The notes: generated from the sequence alone by a model not told the origin. DNA of 64,000 nt from Bacteroidota bacterium (GCA_023399595.1 JAEWOR010000034.1:16777-80776), one strand, 5' to 3'; counted from the stretch's first letter, positions 29,080 through 39,361 are shown. Translations and numbers: made by a program.

Positions 29080-29118
29080 CAAAGATATACAAAATGTTGT
29101 ACTTCACAACAATTTGTA
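29080..29118 (-). promoter_or_regulatory. early promoter with two repressor operators
   Basis: On the minus strand a TTG, 19 bases and a perfect TATCTTTG (29080-29087) form the early promoter. The operator TACAAAATGTTGTA (29088-29101) lies between the boxes. A second, inverted copy CACAACAATTTGTA (29105-29118) overlaps the -33 side. Both match the TACAA-N4-TTGTA palindrome found at four other places in the prophage. Binding of the adjacent XRE repressor is inferred. Confidence 0.65.
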
Positions 29119-29149
29119 TAGTGTTTTTTTTAATTTAAAACATAAGTAC

Positions 29150-29449
29150 ATGAATATCAAAGACAAACTGAAAGATTTTTTTATCAAATTAAATATAACC
29201 CATACAGAGATTGGTGCTGCGTATGGTGTAAGTCAACAAACTATAACTAATTACATGAACGGGAAAAGAGAAATTCCACTTGTATTTATTGTTTGGCTGA
29301 AGAAAACATACCCTTATATTGATTTGAACTCACTGTTATCCGACAGCCACAAAACTATTGTATCTGAACCTCACAAAGGATATGGGAACGAAAATTTAAA
29401 AACTGAAGCCTTGAAAGAAATTGGCGAAATAATGGATAAATACTTCTGA
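29150..29449 (+). CDS. XRE-family phage repressor (CI-like), 99 aa
   Basis: 99 residues from the ATG at 29150 (MNIKDKLKDFFIKLNITHTE). Residues 17-38 (ITHTEIGAAYGVSQQTITNY) are a clear XRE helix-turn-helix. The C-terminal part is short and helical (LKTEALKEIGEIMDKYF) and has no LexA/CI-type peptidase domain, so induction by RecA cleavage is not expected. It is the only plus-strand prophage gene, divergent from the early operon, with operators between. It likely keeps the lysogenic state. A terminator follows. Confidence 0.8.
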   Translation: MNIKDKLKDFFIKLNITHTEIGAAYGVSQQTITNYMNGKREIPLVFIVWLKKTYPYIDLNSLLSDSHKTIVSEPHKGYGNENLKTEALKEIGEIMDKYF

Positions 29450-29535
29450 TTTTCCCCCAATTATCCACCGACACAAACCTAACTAATTGTAAATCATAAG
29501 GAAACTAAGGCGAAAAATATTCCCCTACGGGCTAC

Positions 29536-29568
29536 AAAAATCCTCAGATTTATTTCTGAGGATTTTTT
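29536..29568 (+). terminator. terminator of the repressor gene
   Basis: AAATCCTCAG/CTGAGGATTT stem followed by six T on the plus strand, 87 bases after the repressor stop. Confidence 0.75.
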
Positions 29569-29628
29569 GTTTTTGAACGTAAAAAAATCCTTAAGTATGG
29601 TACCGAAGGATTGTATTTTTAACGGATG

Positions 29629-30350
29629 TTAGAATAAATTAACGCTCACAAAACCACCAAAATTATTCTCGTTATGCTTCATTGGCCATACCAGTCGAAA
29701 TTGCTGGCAACACCAAATGTAACATCTCTGTAGGTTAATCCTAGCCGTAACATCACGTACGACCTTGAGTGAAAATCGAATCCTGTATTGTGCGTGCAAA
29801 ACAATTTCGTTGTGTATGCTTTGAGCAGACTTTCCGTATTTGGCTTTAACAATTTTATTCAAATGATTGGGAGAAATATGGAGAAGCTGTGCGTACTCGG
29901 TTAATCTAAAACCTTCTTTCAAATGGAAATTTACCAGCTTACCATATTCTATGGCAAGATCTCTCTTTTTCGGAAGATGAATATTTCTTTTTGCTTCTGA
30001 CGATATTATTTCAGAGATGACGGTTCTCAAATATTGTGCTAATACTATTTTATTCTGCGTCCAATTGTCCTGATAAAGATGATTCATGATTTTTAATAAA
30101 TCACATATTCTATCCATAAACTCTGTACTTAAATGCAGTTTTGAGTTATCTACATCAGTGGGCTGACACTGTAAAAGCAGGTGCGTATCTAGACACCTGT
30201 AATTGGGGAACACTTATCAACTCATTCTGCTGAATTTCAAAAGTTTTAATCCCGAACTGCCGTTTGGAAAAGCCTTTAGTAACAAGAAGAAAATAATTAA
30301 CCGTTTTTTCAGTGAGGTGGGAAAGGTAGCCTCAGTTTTATGCTGTGATC
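29629..30350 (-). pseudogene. AraC-family regulator, broken
   Basis: A cupin-like N-terminal remnant (NYFLLVTKGFSKRQFGIKTF, near 30230-30305) is followed by a frameshift at about 30175. A second frame then continues into an AraC helix-turn-helix (FRLTEYAQLLHISPNHLNKI, near residue 100 of the 29629-30213 frame). After LHAQYRIRFSLKVVRDV the conserved second helix-turn-helix is garbled. No start codon is left. It lies just outside the repressor terminator, so the prophage edge is probably close, though no attachment repeat can be verified from one side. Confidence 0.7.
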
Positions 30351-30499
30351 ACTAAGCGAATGGATAAAAAAATAGTTATCATTAGACTGTAAGAAATCTA
30401 AATGGAGCGCAAATTCAATAAATTAATTTTTAAAATCAAAAGGTTTAAAAATTGAAATGTTATTTTTACTATTCAATTTGAAACTTTTTAAAATTGAAA
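30351..30499. other. gap with no recognisable feature
   Basis: An AT-rich stretch between the broken AraC gene and the YihY gene. No frame, hairpin or repeat worth naming was seen. Confidence 0.4.
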
Positions 30500-31432
30500 T
30501 TATAAATTTTCCTGCTCCTTCTCCCTCTGCATATCGTTGTACAATTTTGAAGAACTCCACTTAGCATGCGCCGAAGGTTTTATGCTATAGCCTTTTTTGT
30601 AACTGTAAACTTTCGTAAAAATCGCCCCAAAGAAAATGAGTGTACATGAGTAATTGATCCACATCATAATCAGAATTACCGTTCCGGCGGCACCATAAGA
30701 TGAAGTAGGTTTAAAGTTGGAAAAATACAAACTCATTAAGAATTTACCAATTGTGAACAGAACAGCAGTAAGAAAAGCCCCTGTCCAGACAGATCTCCAG
30801 GCAATATTAACATCGGGTAACACCTTAAACATCAATGCAAACAAAACTACAACCATGATGAAGCCCAGTCCGAAATTCACCAACTCCATCAGCTGATAGG
30901 TTTCAAAGCCAAATTGATAGGTGATATAGTTGTTTAAAAGGCTGATGAGAGAAGTTAAAAGCATACTACTCATCATGAGAAATCCGATTATAAGGATCAT
31001 TCCTAATGAGTTAGCTCTATCTAATAAAAATTTAACAAAGGCTTTTTTAGGCGCCGGCTGTACATCCCAAAGTTCATCCAAAGATTTCTGCAGCTGAAAA
31101 AATAAAGTGGTTGCCCCAAAAACCAATGAACCGATTCCGATAATTTTCATGATCAGACTCTGTTTATCGATGAGAGAACCGGCAATCATTTCTTCAATAC
31201 TTTTAGCAGCTTCCGGTCCCATTACACCAGCAATTTGGTGATTAATTTCACCTTGAATAGCCTCAGGACCGAAAAAATAACCTGCCACCCAGATAATAAT
31301 AATCAGCAATCCCGGGATTGAAAATATTGCATAATACGCCATGCTCGTAGAATCGCTGCTGGCTGAGGAATTGCTCCACTCATTAAACGAATCTCTGAGA
31401 ACTTCCCAATAAAATTTTATTCCTTCTACCAT
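30500..31432 (-). CDS. YihY/virulence factor BrkB family membrane protein
   Basis: 310 residues with about six membrane segments. Family landmarks are SMAYYAIFSIPGLLIIIIWV at the N-terminus, IGIGSLVFGATTLFFQLQKS and LDELWDVQPAP in the middle, and SSYGAAGTVILIMMWINYSC near the end. The cytoplasmic tail is basic. It sits in the inner membrane; the molecular role of the family is not settled. The gene follows tamL by 11 bases and may share its transcript. Confidence 0.88.
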   Translation of the reverse strand: MVEGIKFYWEVLRDSFNEWSNSSASSDSTSMAYYAIFSIPGLLIIIIWVAGYFFGPEAIQGEINHQIAGVMGPEAAKSIEEMIAGSLIDKQSLIMKIIGIGSLVFGATTLFFQLQKSLDELWDVQPAPKKAFVKFLLDRANSLGMILIIGFLMMSSMLLTSLISLLNNYITYQFGFETYQLMELVNFGLGFIMVVVLFALMFKVLPDVNIAWRSVWTGAFLTAVLFTIGKFLMSLYFSNFKPTSSYGAAGTVILIMMWINYSCTLIFFGAIFTKVYSYKKGYSIKPSAHAKWSSSKLYNDMQREKEQENL

Positions 31433-31443
31433 GCTGTTTTGTA

Positions 31444-33768
31444 TTAAAATGGATAACCTATGGCGATATTGAGCATTAAATTATCCCGTCGCCATGTTTT
31501 GTTTCCAAAATCTATTTTATTGAACATCCAACGATTATCTTCCTCATAATAAGGTACGCGCAAAGGCATAGCCAAATCGAGACGAAGAATAAGGATAGAA
31601 AAATCTAAACGTAAACCTACACCCGCGCCCACTGCAATTTCTTTCATGAAGTCTTTAGAGAATTTCGCACCTGGTTTTAATGGATCATCTTTCAATAACC
31701 ATATATTACCTGCATCAGCAAACACCGCCGCATTTAAAAATTTATAAATATTGGCTCGATACTCAGCATTAAGTTCCAATTTTACATCTCCCGACTGATC
31801 GTAAACAAATTGATCATCCTGGTTGCGTGGATCGTAGCTGCCCGGCCCTAAAGTTCTTGCTCTAAAAGCTCTAATACTATTACTTCCTCCCACAAAAAAC
31901 TGTCTTGAGAACGGTATGTATTCGGAGTTGCCATACGGAACTGCAATCCCACCGATAAACCTTGTCGCAAAAGAGGATTTTTCTTTTATTTTATGGTAAA
32001 ATCTTACATCGTGTTCCATTTTAGCGTACTGACTGAAAGGAACATTGAAGATGTCTTTCTGTTTGCCTTCTTTAGCATTCGCGCCAGTTACCAAACCCGC
32101 AATTGTTCCTGCAACATCCGCTGACCCTTTATAGTAAAAGGTATTCTTAATCGGCAACATGGTGTTGGTGTAGGTATAGCTGTAGGTAGGACCGAAAATG
32201 AGCTGTTTCTCGACAATTCTTCTTAATGAAGGATTATTTTCAGTTTTTGCAAGGTATTCTGGCGTCACATTCTGCGGTGCCACCAAGGTGATGTCAATAA
32301 CTTTCAGTTCGTGCTCTTTTCTGGCATTTTCTTTCCAATTGTATCCAAAGTTCGTATTAAAATTATGCAAAGTGTACTGCTTGGTTCTGTTTTGGAATTC
32401 GTAGCCCAATCCGATATTTGTTCTTGGGACAAAAGCACTTGAGGAATTAAATTTAAAAGGCGCTACAATTCTTGGAATGGATAGCTGTGCATTTAGACCA
32501 CCTCTAAAAATATTGTTTCCGTCGCCTTTGTTTCCTCCCATTTGAACATCAAAACCACCAAACGCCGAAACTTTAAACTGCTCCGCACCTCTAAAAATAT
32601 TTCTATGCTTCCAGTTCAAGTTCAGTTCACTACCAGCATAGTTCGCAGAATTTGTTTTTCCTAAAGCTTCCAATCTTAAAGATTTAAATTCTTTAGGCGT
32701 CAGCGGATAATACACATCAAATTTATGATTGGCAGAATCAGAAACGATGAATTCATTTTTCACGAATTTGAAAACACCCAAATTGATGAGCCTGTTTAAG
32801 CTCAAATTATGATCATAACGGTTGTAAAGGTCTCCTTTCTCAAAATACAATGCCCTGTCGAAAACTCTGGGTTTGAATTTTTTATCAGGATCGATGATGT
32901 ATCTGTCGTTGTATGGTGTTATGGAATCGGTATTCATGGGAATACTGTATTTCCCTGCCCTTACATCCTGAATTTTATAATCTGGAAAAACAACTACTTT
33001 ATCTATGGTAAACTGTTCCTTAGAAATTTCCAGCGTATTGTTTTTCAACTTTACAAAAAGTTCAACTTTTTGGTTTTTAGTCACCGTGCTGTCCGCCTGA
33101 ACGATGATGTTGTCTGGATGAAAGTAATAAAATCCCTTTTCTTTCAGCTTTGCATCAATGCGTTCACGCTCTGCTTTTATCACGTCCAAATCGAAAGGAT
33201 CGCCCACTTTTAGAAGGGTTTTATCCTTTACCAATTGTATTTCTTTATTAATTACAGATGAATCGGCGGGGAAATTAACCGAAGAAATGGTGTAACGCTG
33301 ACCAGGTTTTACAGTGTAAATTACCTTAGCTTTTTTGTTCTTCGAAATGGTATCATAACTTGCCTTAGCATTAAAATATCCCTTATTTTCTGCGTAGTTT
33401 ACAATAATATCTTTATTGAATTCTTTATTAACATTCCCTAAAAGAACTGGCTTTTCTCCTACTTTATATTTCAACCAATATTTGAAACCTTTTTGTTTTT
33501 TTGGTTCACTGGTAATATTATAGAAATACAATTTGGGGCGTAAACCTAATATGGAAGAATTGGGTTTTGGACTGAGTTTGTCTTTTATCTGATCCTCAAG
33601 GGCAGATTTCTCCTTCTTGGTAAGAGAATCGCTTACGATGTCTACTTTTGCACCCGTATACAACATTTCTCCTTCCTTCAGAAACCTTGTATTACTGCAC
33701 GACGCCAAACTCACTATAGAGGCAGCAACTGCAGTATATTTTAAATAAAATTGAAGGTTAGTTTTCAT
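31444..33768 (-). CDS. tamL: TamL: lipoprotein TamA/BamA-family outer-membrane protein
   Basis: 774 residues. A lipobox VSLASC (Cys24) follows a short signal peptide, unlike proteobacterial TamA. POTRA-like repeats occupy about 35-330 (GYFNAKASYDTISKN, KGFYYFHPDNIIV). The C-terminal barrel has the Omp85 landmarks FVGGSNSIRAFRARTLGPGS and LNAEYRANIYKFLNAAVFAD. In Flavobacterium, lipid-anchored TamL works with TamB in envelope assembly. The overlap of 11 bases with tamB fits this. The name follows that work; identity is from layout and context. Confidence 0.85.
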   Translation of the reverse strand: MKTNLQFYLKYTAVAASIVSLASCSNTRFLKEGEMLYTGAKVDIVSDSLTKKEKSALEDQIKDKLSPKPNSSILGLRPKLYFYNITSEPKKQKGFKYWLKYKVGEKPVLLGNVNKEFNKDIIVNYAENKGYFNAKASYDTISKNKKAKVIYTVKPGQRYTISSVNFPADSSVINKEIQLVKDKTLLKVGDPFDLDVIKAERERIDAKLKEKGFYYFHPDNIIVQADSTVTKNQKVELFVKLKNNTLEISKEQFTIDKVVVFPDYKIQDVRAGKYSIPMNTDSITPYNDRYIIDPDKKFKPRVFDRALYFEKGDLYNRYDHNLSLNRLINLGVFKFVKNEFIVSDSANHKFDVYYPLTPKEFKSLRLEALGKTNSANYAGSELNLNWKHRNIFRGAEQFKVSAFGGFDVQMGGNKGDGNNIFRGGLNAQLSIPRIVAPFKFNSSSAFVPRTNIGLGYEFQNRTKQYTLHNFNTNFGYNWKENARKEHELKVIDITLVAPQNVTPEYLAKTENNPSLRRIVEKQLIFGPTYSYTYTNTMLPIKNTFYYKGSADVAGTIAGLVTGANAKEGKQKDIFNVPFSQYAKMEHDVRFYHKIKEKSSFATRFIGGIAVPYGNSEYIPFSRQFFVGGSNSIRAFRARTLGPGSYDPRNQDDQFVYDQSGDVKLELNAEYRANIYKFLNAAVFADAGNIWLLKDDPLKPGAKFSKDFMKEIAVGAGVGLRLDFSILILRLDLAMPLRVPYYEEDNRWMFNKIDFGNKTWRRDNLMLNIAIGYPF

Positions 33769-36700
33769 CTTTTTCTATTGTTGTATTGGTTTTTTCCTGA
33801 TTTCTTCGCCTTTGATTTTGCTTATTTTTCTGGAAAATTTCTCTAAATTTATTATAATCCAAGGTGATTACAAAGCCTACTCCTGTTTCTACAATTTGTC
33901 CTTGTAATGCCACTTGATACTGATTTTTACGATAAGCTCGCAACATATATCTTCCGTCTTTTGAAAGACTATAATCTACACTTACATCACCTGCAATATT
34001 AGTGGTTTGTTCATTTTGTCGTGCTTCACCTTCCAATCCGAAGTTACTTCCGATGGTCACTTTTAATCGGTCATTCAATAATTTTTTACTGATATCGACA
34101 TTCAGATCTGTTAGAGTGTTTTTAGAACCGGTAGAATAATCATCCGTTGATTCCAAATCAAAATTAAGATCCACACCTTTAATCAAATCCGATGCTAGGT
34201 TGTTCAACTGTTGCGATAAAATTCTACTCACACTTTGTCTCGCCATGGTTTCTGCAGAAGTTCCCACACTGCTATCGAATGGATTTTCGCCTACAAACCT
34301 GTTGAGGAGCAAGAGTGCAAAAACCTGTTTGTTCATCTCCGAAGGTTCGGTTCTCAGCTGACCTAATTTTGTTTTGGTATTGTCTATAACCGAAGTAGCA
34401 ACAGAAGGGTTGTCATCATCCATGGTAATATCGAAAGTGATATCTGGTTTCATGAGTTCGCCTTTCAACTGAAGCAATGTATTAAAAGGAATTTTTTGTT
34501 TGTACATATTAATTTCTGATGCCGACAAACCACTCAACTGTTGTTCAACTAAATCTATCGGTGGAGCTTCTGTTTTATAGACAGCGGTAATATTGAGATC
34601 CGCAGACATCGGCTCTCCCATCCAAGTAATGGTACTTCCTTTTTGAATATCAAATTTACGTTTCAACAAGCTTACAGACATTTCGTAAGCACCTTTTTCA
34701 ACTTCATACACACCCACCAAAGTCGTTTTTCCTGAAGGATCAATACCACCGGTAAGTTCGGCTTCACCTTGAAGTTTTACAAAATCTCCATTGGCCTTGT
34801 CAATAAGCAATGATATTTTAGCTTCTTTATTTACTTCAATATTCACATTAACGTCCATGCCTTTCATCTTTGTTTGAGACGAAATGGTGTCTTGTTTAAT
34901 AGTGCCTTGCAACGCCACCTGATCCTGATCGATAAACTCTACGATACCTTCTCTATCTTGTAAAGTTGGTGAAGATTGTGGTAGCACAAAAGTGAAATCT
35001 GTTTTATCGGTGACCGTCAATTTTCCATCTACCTTAGGCAAATCAAGATTTCCTTTGATGTTTAGGTTGGTATCTACTGCCAGAACACCATACATCATTT
35101 TGTTCATATCTTCTTTTGAATCCACTACCTTGAAATCGTTGCCCCGAACTTTTAAATCAAATGCAAAATCTGTGTAAGTCTGTGTAAGTACAGCACCATC
35201 TATTGTTAGTGCATTACTATCTGCATCATTAATCTTAAATCGGTTGAATTCAATACCTCTCGACGTGAAATTGATGGGATCATTGATATTTTTAAAATTG
35301 CTTCCCAACTGTGTAATTCCCAATCCTACATTATTAAACTTCACCTGACCTATGATGTTGGGACTTGAAGTAGTTCCCGTAATTTTTAAATTCCCAGAAA
35401 GATATCCCTCTGCATTCTCAATGTTCTTCATGCTGAAGGCTTCCACGGCCTTCATCTGAAGTTTGTTCATATCCATATTCAGGTTGAAACTGGAATTTGC
35501 AGCGTTGAAGTCGCCCAATATTTTAACATCGTTATCATTTCCTGTAAGGGCAATGTTGGCATCGAAGATTTTAGGTCTTGTATTTTGAATTTTTGCGGTA
35601 ACATCACCTACTGGGTTTCCAAAAATGCCCAAGTCGGTAATTTTCAGATCCGATGTTAACGTCATATTGTTTTTCAAATCCCTAATCTGTGCTGTTCCAT
35701 TAATCGTCCCTTTGGCAAGCAAATCTTCTTTTTTCACCATTTCGGTAATGGTTTCAATTTTGAAATTTGAAATATTGATATTTAGAGGACTGTTAGGAAC
35801 ATTCGTTTCGGAATTAATACCGATCTGACTTTCACCATTGCTCAACACAAAATTATTGGCAAGAATTCCACGGTTTCCGAACTGTATAAAATTACCTTCT
35901 GCAACGTTCCAATTGTCGTAATTCAATTTTAAACCGTCTGGACGCAGACTGATTTCTGTCACCTGATTCAGAGATTTTGCATTCCCTGCAATTAAAAACT
36001 GAACAACATCTTTATCGTCTTTTGTGGTAAGGTTATAATTGATGATATTATTGGCAACATCGCCTACCAAATCAAGTTTTTTAAGTTCGAGATCGGCATT
36101 TTTTACATTTGCGATACTTAAGTTATACTGCAATGCATTGTTGCCGTTATTGATGGTTAAAACTGCATTTTCAATACTGTTTTCACCATAAAGAAGCTGA
36201 GGAATTTTACCGTCCACCAAGAGTTTTTGATTGTCGGCATCATAGTTACCCGTGAGCGTAATTGTCTCGAAGCTTTTTAAATCAGGAACAAATTTTCTAA
36301 TTAAATCGTCATTCTTGATTACCGCATTGAAATTAAAATACTGATGCGGATCTATTTTTTTCTGAACAGAACTTCCCTTTTGAAATTGATAATATTGATT
36401 GATTGTATTTTGCAGTGAACCAATTATTTGTGTGAGTTTGTACTTTCCATTCAAATCAATATCCGCAATTTGAGACTTAAGTGTTATTTGGTTCAAACTG
36501 TCTGTAGAAACTGCCTTTAATAACATTTCCTGTACAGGATAAATCTCTTTGGTATCCGAAATGGCAAAATCTTTTAAATTGAGATAACCGTTCAAAGCAT
36601 CTGGATTGAGACTTGAAAAATCTCCATCGATATTACCTGCCAATATCATCGGCTTATCGTAGAATCCGAGTTTGTTCAAATCTAATTTTTGGATGGAACC

Positions 36701-38782
36701 ATTTACTTTAACAGTAGGATTTTTCTCATTATAAACACCCGAAGCCGTCAATTTCAAGTTTGCATTGGGGTCTTTAGAATCCAAATGAATGTTGTAGGCG
36801 CCATTGTTTATTTTACCATTCAAAGCCATGTTTTGGTAACGGTAACCCTGATAGCTTACACTGCTCACTGTTCCGGAAAGAACAGTATTCATGGTCTTCA
36901 CATCGAAGCCCGTTCCCTTTGCATAAATATTGGCTGTGATAGGTCCGATATCTTTATTTTGAATAATTTTTCCTATTTGGAGGTTTTCCAACTTAGCTTT
37001 CACATCGTAGGTTTCACGGGTCTTCCTTCTCATATCCACCAACGCCTGAATAATAGCATTGCCCAGTGTTGTTTTGATGTTGATATGTGTGTTCACCTGC
37101 TGAGTACTGCCTTTTGCAGTTCCTTGAATTCTGAATTTTGATGGTAAAGAAATATTGCTAGGAATGGTTCCTTTAGGCACTAAATTTAAGATTGTTTTTG
37201 CTGAAGAACTCAGTTCACGAATATTAAGATCATACCATAAATTTTTAGGATTCATGGCATTTTTTATCTTTCCAGAAGCGCTTACAACAGTATTGTCTAA
37301 ACCAGAAAGCTGTAAATTCTGCACCATAAGATCATTAAGGGTTCCCTTTAACCTCGCATCTACATTGAGTATCGCATTGGGGTACTTATTAAACGGACTG
37401 GTACTTCTTAAGCTGGGAACAAGCATCAAAATATCCGAAAAGCCAATTTTTGAGTTTTTGATATTGGCAAAAATGCTCACGGCGCCCGGGTTGGCATTCA
37501 ACTGTTCAATAGAATTGTAGTTCAGCACCACTTCGTCGCGAAGTAGCGTTTTTGGAGTTTGCAGATACAAATCTTTTAAATATGCCTGCTCCTTTTCATA
37601 GACAAAGTCGGTTTCAAATTTTTGAATATCGAGTCCCCTGGCTTCTTTTATTTCTCCTTTTCTTACACTACCTGCAAAAGTTCCGTCAATCATTTTAAAA
37701 TCCCGAACATCCACATTGAGTTTGGAAAAATTGAGGTGGTTAAAGTCCATTCCTTGTCTGGTAGGTGCAATTGCAGTGTTGTTGTACAATATTTTTACAT
37801 CCTCCAGATTCAGTTTACCCAATAAAACACTTAAACTAGGTTTTTCGGCTGTCTCATTTTTATTGGTCGCATCTGCCTGCGCATTCTTGGTTGGAAGGTA
37901 GAGATTCGCGGCAATATTTGCCCCTTTCAATTGAAGATTTTCAACGTCGTAAGACTGTTTTTCTAAATCTAATTTATTGACTTTAGTGCTCAGTTCATTG
38001 AATAAAACCTTTGCAAAGGTTTTGGTATTGTCGTCACCGTAATCGATATTAAAATTGGTAAATTTGATAGTATTCAAACCTATTTTAAGAGGTTTTCTGG
38101 CAGACAGAGAATCTACTTTCTCCTCCACATTATCAGCAACTTCTTCCAGTAAATTCTGTTTGAGTTTGAGCTTGAGACCGTCCATCTTGATATCGTTCAC
38201 CGCATAAGAATTTTGGTCTAAATCAAAAGTCTTTACACGGGTATCAAAAGCTTTGAAGTATAATTTGATATCATTTCGAGATTGATTATCGATAAAACTT
38301 ACCCCCACATCCTGCAGTTTTATTCTGTCTAATGAAATAATAAACGGTTTTGAAGGGCTTTCATCCTTTTCTTTTGCCGCAAATGCGTTTATAATGTAAT
38401 CGAAATTAAAATTTCCCTGTGGATTGCGAACCACATTGGCACGAGCACCATTAAGATCCACCGATGTAAGATCGATTTTATTTTTTAGAAGTTGTGGGAT
38501 ATCTAAACCTACCTGTAGGTTGTTTACATACAATAATGTATCAACATCCTGCCCCTGAAGAAAAAGTTTTTGTAATTCTATTTTGTTAGGAAAATTGATG
38601 TAAACCCTTTCCATGCTAACTTTGGTGTGGATTTTCTCCTCAAGATAAGTTACCAGTTTACCTTTAAAAAAATTCTGAACTGCGGGAAGTCTTAAACTTA
38701 AAATAAAAACAATCAGTAAAACAATGATTGAAAGCAGTGTGATGCCTGTTATTTTTAATATTTTTTTTCCGTTTATCTTCAA
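33758..38782 (-). CDS. tamB: TamB: translocation and assembly module protein
   Basis: 1674 residues. One N-terminal membrane helix (ILKITGITLLSIIVLLIVFI) anchors it in the inner membrane. About 1400 residues of repetitive beta strands, rich in Asn, Asp and Leu, follow, as in bridge-like lipid-transport proteins. The C-terminal 250 residues are the TamB domain (QVFALLLLNRFVGENPFDSS, LNNLASDLIKGVDLNFDLES). It spans the periplasm and works with TamL. The stop overlaps the tamL start. Upstream is a divergent promoter region with aroQ. Confidence 0.9.
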   Translation of the reverse strand: MKINGKKILKITGITLLSIIVLLIVFILSLRLPAVQNFFKGKLVTYLEEKIHTKVSMERVYINFPNKIELQKLFLQGQDVDTLLYVNNLQVGLDIPQLLKNKIDLTSVDLNGARANVVRNPQGNFNFDYIINAFAAKEKDESPSKPFIISLDRIKLQDVGVSFIDNQSRNDIKLYFKAFDTRVKTFDLDQNSYAVNDIKMDGLKLKLKQNLLEEVADNVEEKVDSLSARKPLKIGLNTIKFTNFNIDYGDDNTKTFAKVLFNELSTKVNKLDLEKQSYDVENLQLKGANIAANLYLPTKNAQADATNKNETAEKPSLSVLLGKLNLEDVKILYNNTAIAPTRQGMDFNHLNFSKLNVDVRDFKMIDGTFAGSVRKGEIKEARGLDIQKFETDFVYEKEQAYLKDLYLQTPKTLLRDEVVLNYNSIEQLNANPGAVSIFANIKNSKIGFSDILMLVPSLRSTSPFNKYPNAILNVDARLKGTLNDLMVQNLQLSGLDNTVVSASGKIKNAMNPKNLWYDLNIRELSSSAKTILNLVPKGTIPSNISLPSKFRIQGTAKGSTQQVNTHINIKTTLGNAIIQALVDMRRKTRETYDVKAKLENLQIGKIIQNKDIGPITANIYAKGTGFDVKTMNTVLSGTVSSVSYQGYRYQNMALNGKINNGAYNIHLDSKDPNANLKLTASGVYNEKNPTVKVNGSIQKLDLNKLGFYDKPMILAGNIDGDFSSLNPDALNGYLNLKDFAISDTKEIYPVQEMLLKAVSTDSLNQITLKSQIADIDLNGKYKLTQIIGSLQNTINQYYQFQKGSSVQKKIDPHQYFNFNAVIKNDDLIRKFVPDLKSFETITLTGNYDADNQKLLVDGKIPQLLYGENSIENAVLTINNGNNALQYNLSIANVKNADLELKKLDLVGDVANNIINYNLTTKDDKDVVQFLIAGNAKSLNQVTEISLRPDGLKLNYDNWNVAEGNFIQFGNRGILANNFVLSNGESQIGINSETNVPNSPLNINISNFKIETITEMVKKEDLLAKGTINGTAQIRDLKNNMTLTSDLKITDLGIFGNPVGDVTAKIQNTRPKIFDANIALTGNDNDVKILGDFNAANSSFNLNMDMNKLQMKAVEAFSMKNIENAEGYLSGNLKITGTTSSPNIIGQVKFNNVGLGITQLGSNFKNINDPINFTSRGIEFNRFKINDADSNALTIDGAVLTQTYTDFAFDLKVRGNDFKVVDSKEDMNKMMYGVLAVDTNLNIKGNLDLPKVDGKLTVTDKTDFTFVLPQSSPTLQDREGIVEFIDQDQVALQGTIKQDTISSQTKMKGMDVNVNIEVNKEAKISLLIDKANGDFVKLQGEAELTGGIDPSGKTTLVGVYEVEKGAYEMSVSLLKRKFDIQKGSTITWMGEPMSADLNITAVYKTEAPPIDLVEQQLSGLSASEINMYKQKIPFNTLLQLKGELMKPDITFDITMDDDNPSVATSVIDNTKTKLGQLRTEPSEMNKQVFALLLLNRFVGENPFDSSVGTSAETMARQSVSRILSQQLNNLASDLIKGVDLNFDLESTDDYSTGSKNTLTDLNVDISKKLLNDRLKVTIGSNFGLEGEARQNEQTTNIAGDVSVDYSLSKDGRYMLRAYRKNQYQVALQGQIVETGVGFVITLDYNKFREIFQKNKQNQRRRNQEKTNTTIEKDEN

Positions 38783-38895
38783 AATTTATGCTTTTTTACA
38801 AATTTAGGAAAATGAAATTTAATTTTAGAATAAACAAAATTAATATTTCACAAATAAGTGACAAATGATGAGGGATAATTCAAAACTATAACGGA

Positions 38896-38923
38896 TTGGA
38901 GGTTGATAAATTATTTATCTTTG
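38896..38923 (+). promoter_or_regulatory. aroQ promoter
   Basis: TTG (38896-38898), 17 bases, TATCTTTG (38916-38923), a perfect Bacteroidetes -7 box 17 bases before the ATG. Confidence 0.65.
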
Positions 38924-38939
38924 TTAAAAGTTTTTTAGG

Positions 38940-39344
38940 ATGAAAGTTTTAATTGTCAACGGGCCCAATCTCAATCTTTTAGGAACCCGTGAGCCAGAAA
39001 TATATGGCAACACCACAATGGATGATTGTATTACTGCATTGCGAAATGAGTTTCAGCAACACGATATTCTTTTTTACCAGTCGAATATTGAAGGGGAAAT
39101 CATCAACAGATTGCAAAAAGATGATTTTGATGCTCTGGTGATTAACCCTGGGGCTTTCACCCATTATTCGTTTGCTATTGCTGATTGTTTAAAAAACATT
39201 CAAACTCCTAAAATTGAAGTGCACATTAGCAACATTTATAAAAGAGAAGAATTTAGACAAAAATCTGTTACTGCCCCCACCACAGACGGCGTAATTTCAG
39301 GTTTTGGCATCAAAGGTTATCGATTAGCTATATTGAGCTTATAA
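38940..39344 (+). CDS. aroQ: 3-dehydroquinate dehydratase, type II
   Basis: 134 residues. It carries the type II signature GPNLNLLGTREPEIYG at residues 7-22, the catalytic Tyr in that loop, NPGAFTHYSFAIADCL with the catalytic His region, and EVHISNIYKREEFR. The enzyme removes water from 3-dehydroquinate in the shikimate pathway and normally forms a dodecamer in the cytoplasm. It is slightly shorter than the usual 140-150 residues because of a short C-terminus. Single-gene unit, ending in a terminator shared with pckA. Confidence 0.95.
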   Translation: MKVLIVNGPNLNLLGTREPEIYGNTTMDDCITALRNEFQQHDILFYQSNIEGEIINRLQKDDFDALVINPGAFTHYSFAIADCLKNIQTPKIEVHISNIYKREEFRQKSVTAPTTDGVISGFGIKGYRLAILSL

Positions 39345-39361
39345 TAAGATTTTACAACATG

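Noticed and set aside
29450..29640. Right attachment site of the prophage
   Set aside because: Plausible by position, but the left end is outside the window, so no repeat pair can be shown; no tRNA gene is present here.
32809..33213. Plus-strand frames of 60-150 codons opposite tamL and tamB (also 36689-37141 and 37155-37520)
   Set aside because: They are antisense shadows of strongly supported genes, with no start signals of their own.
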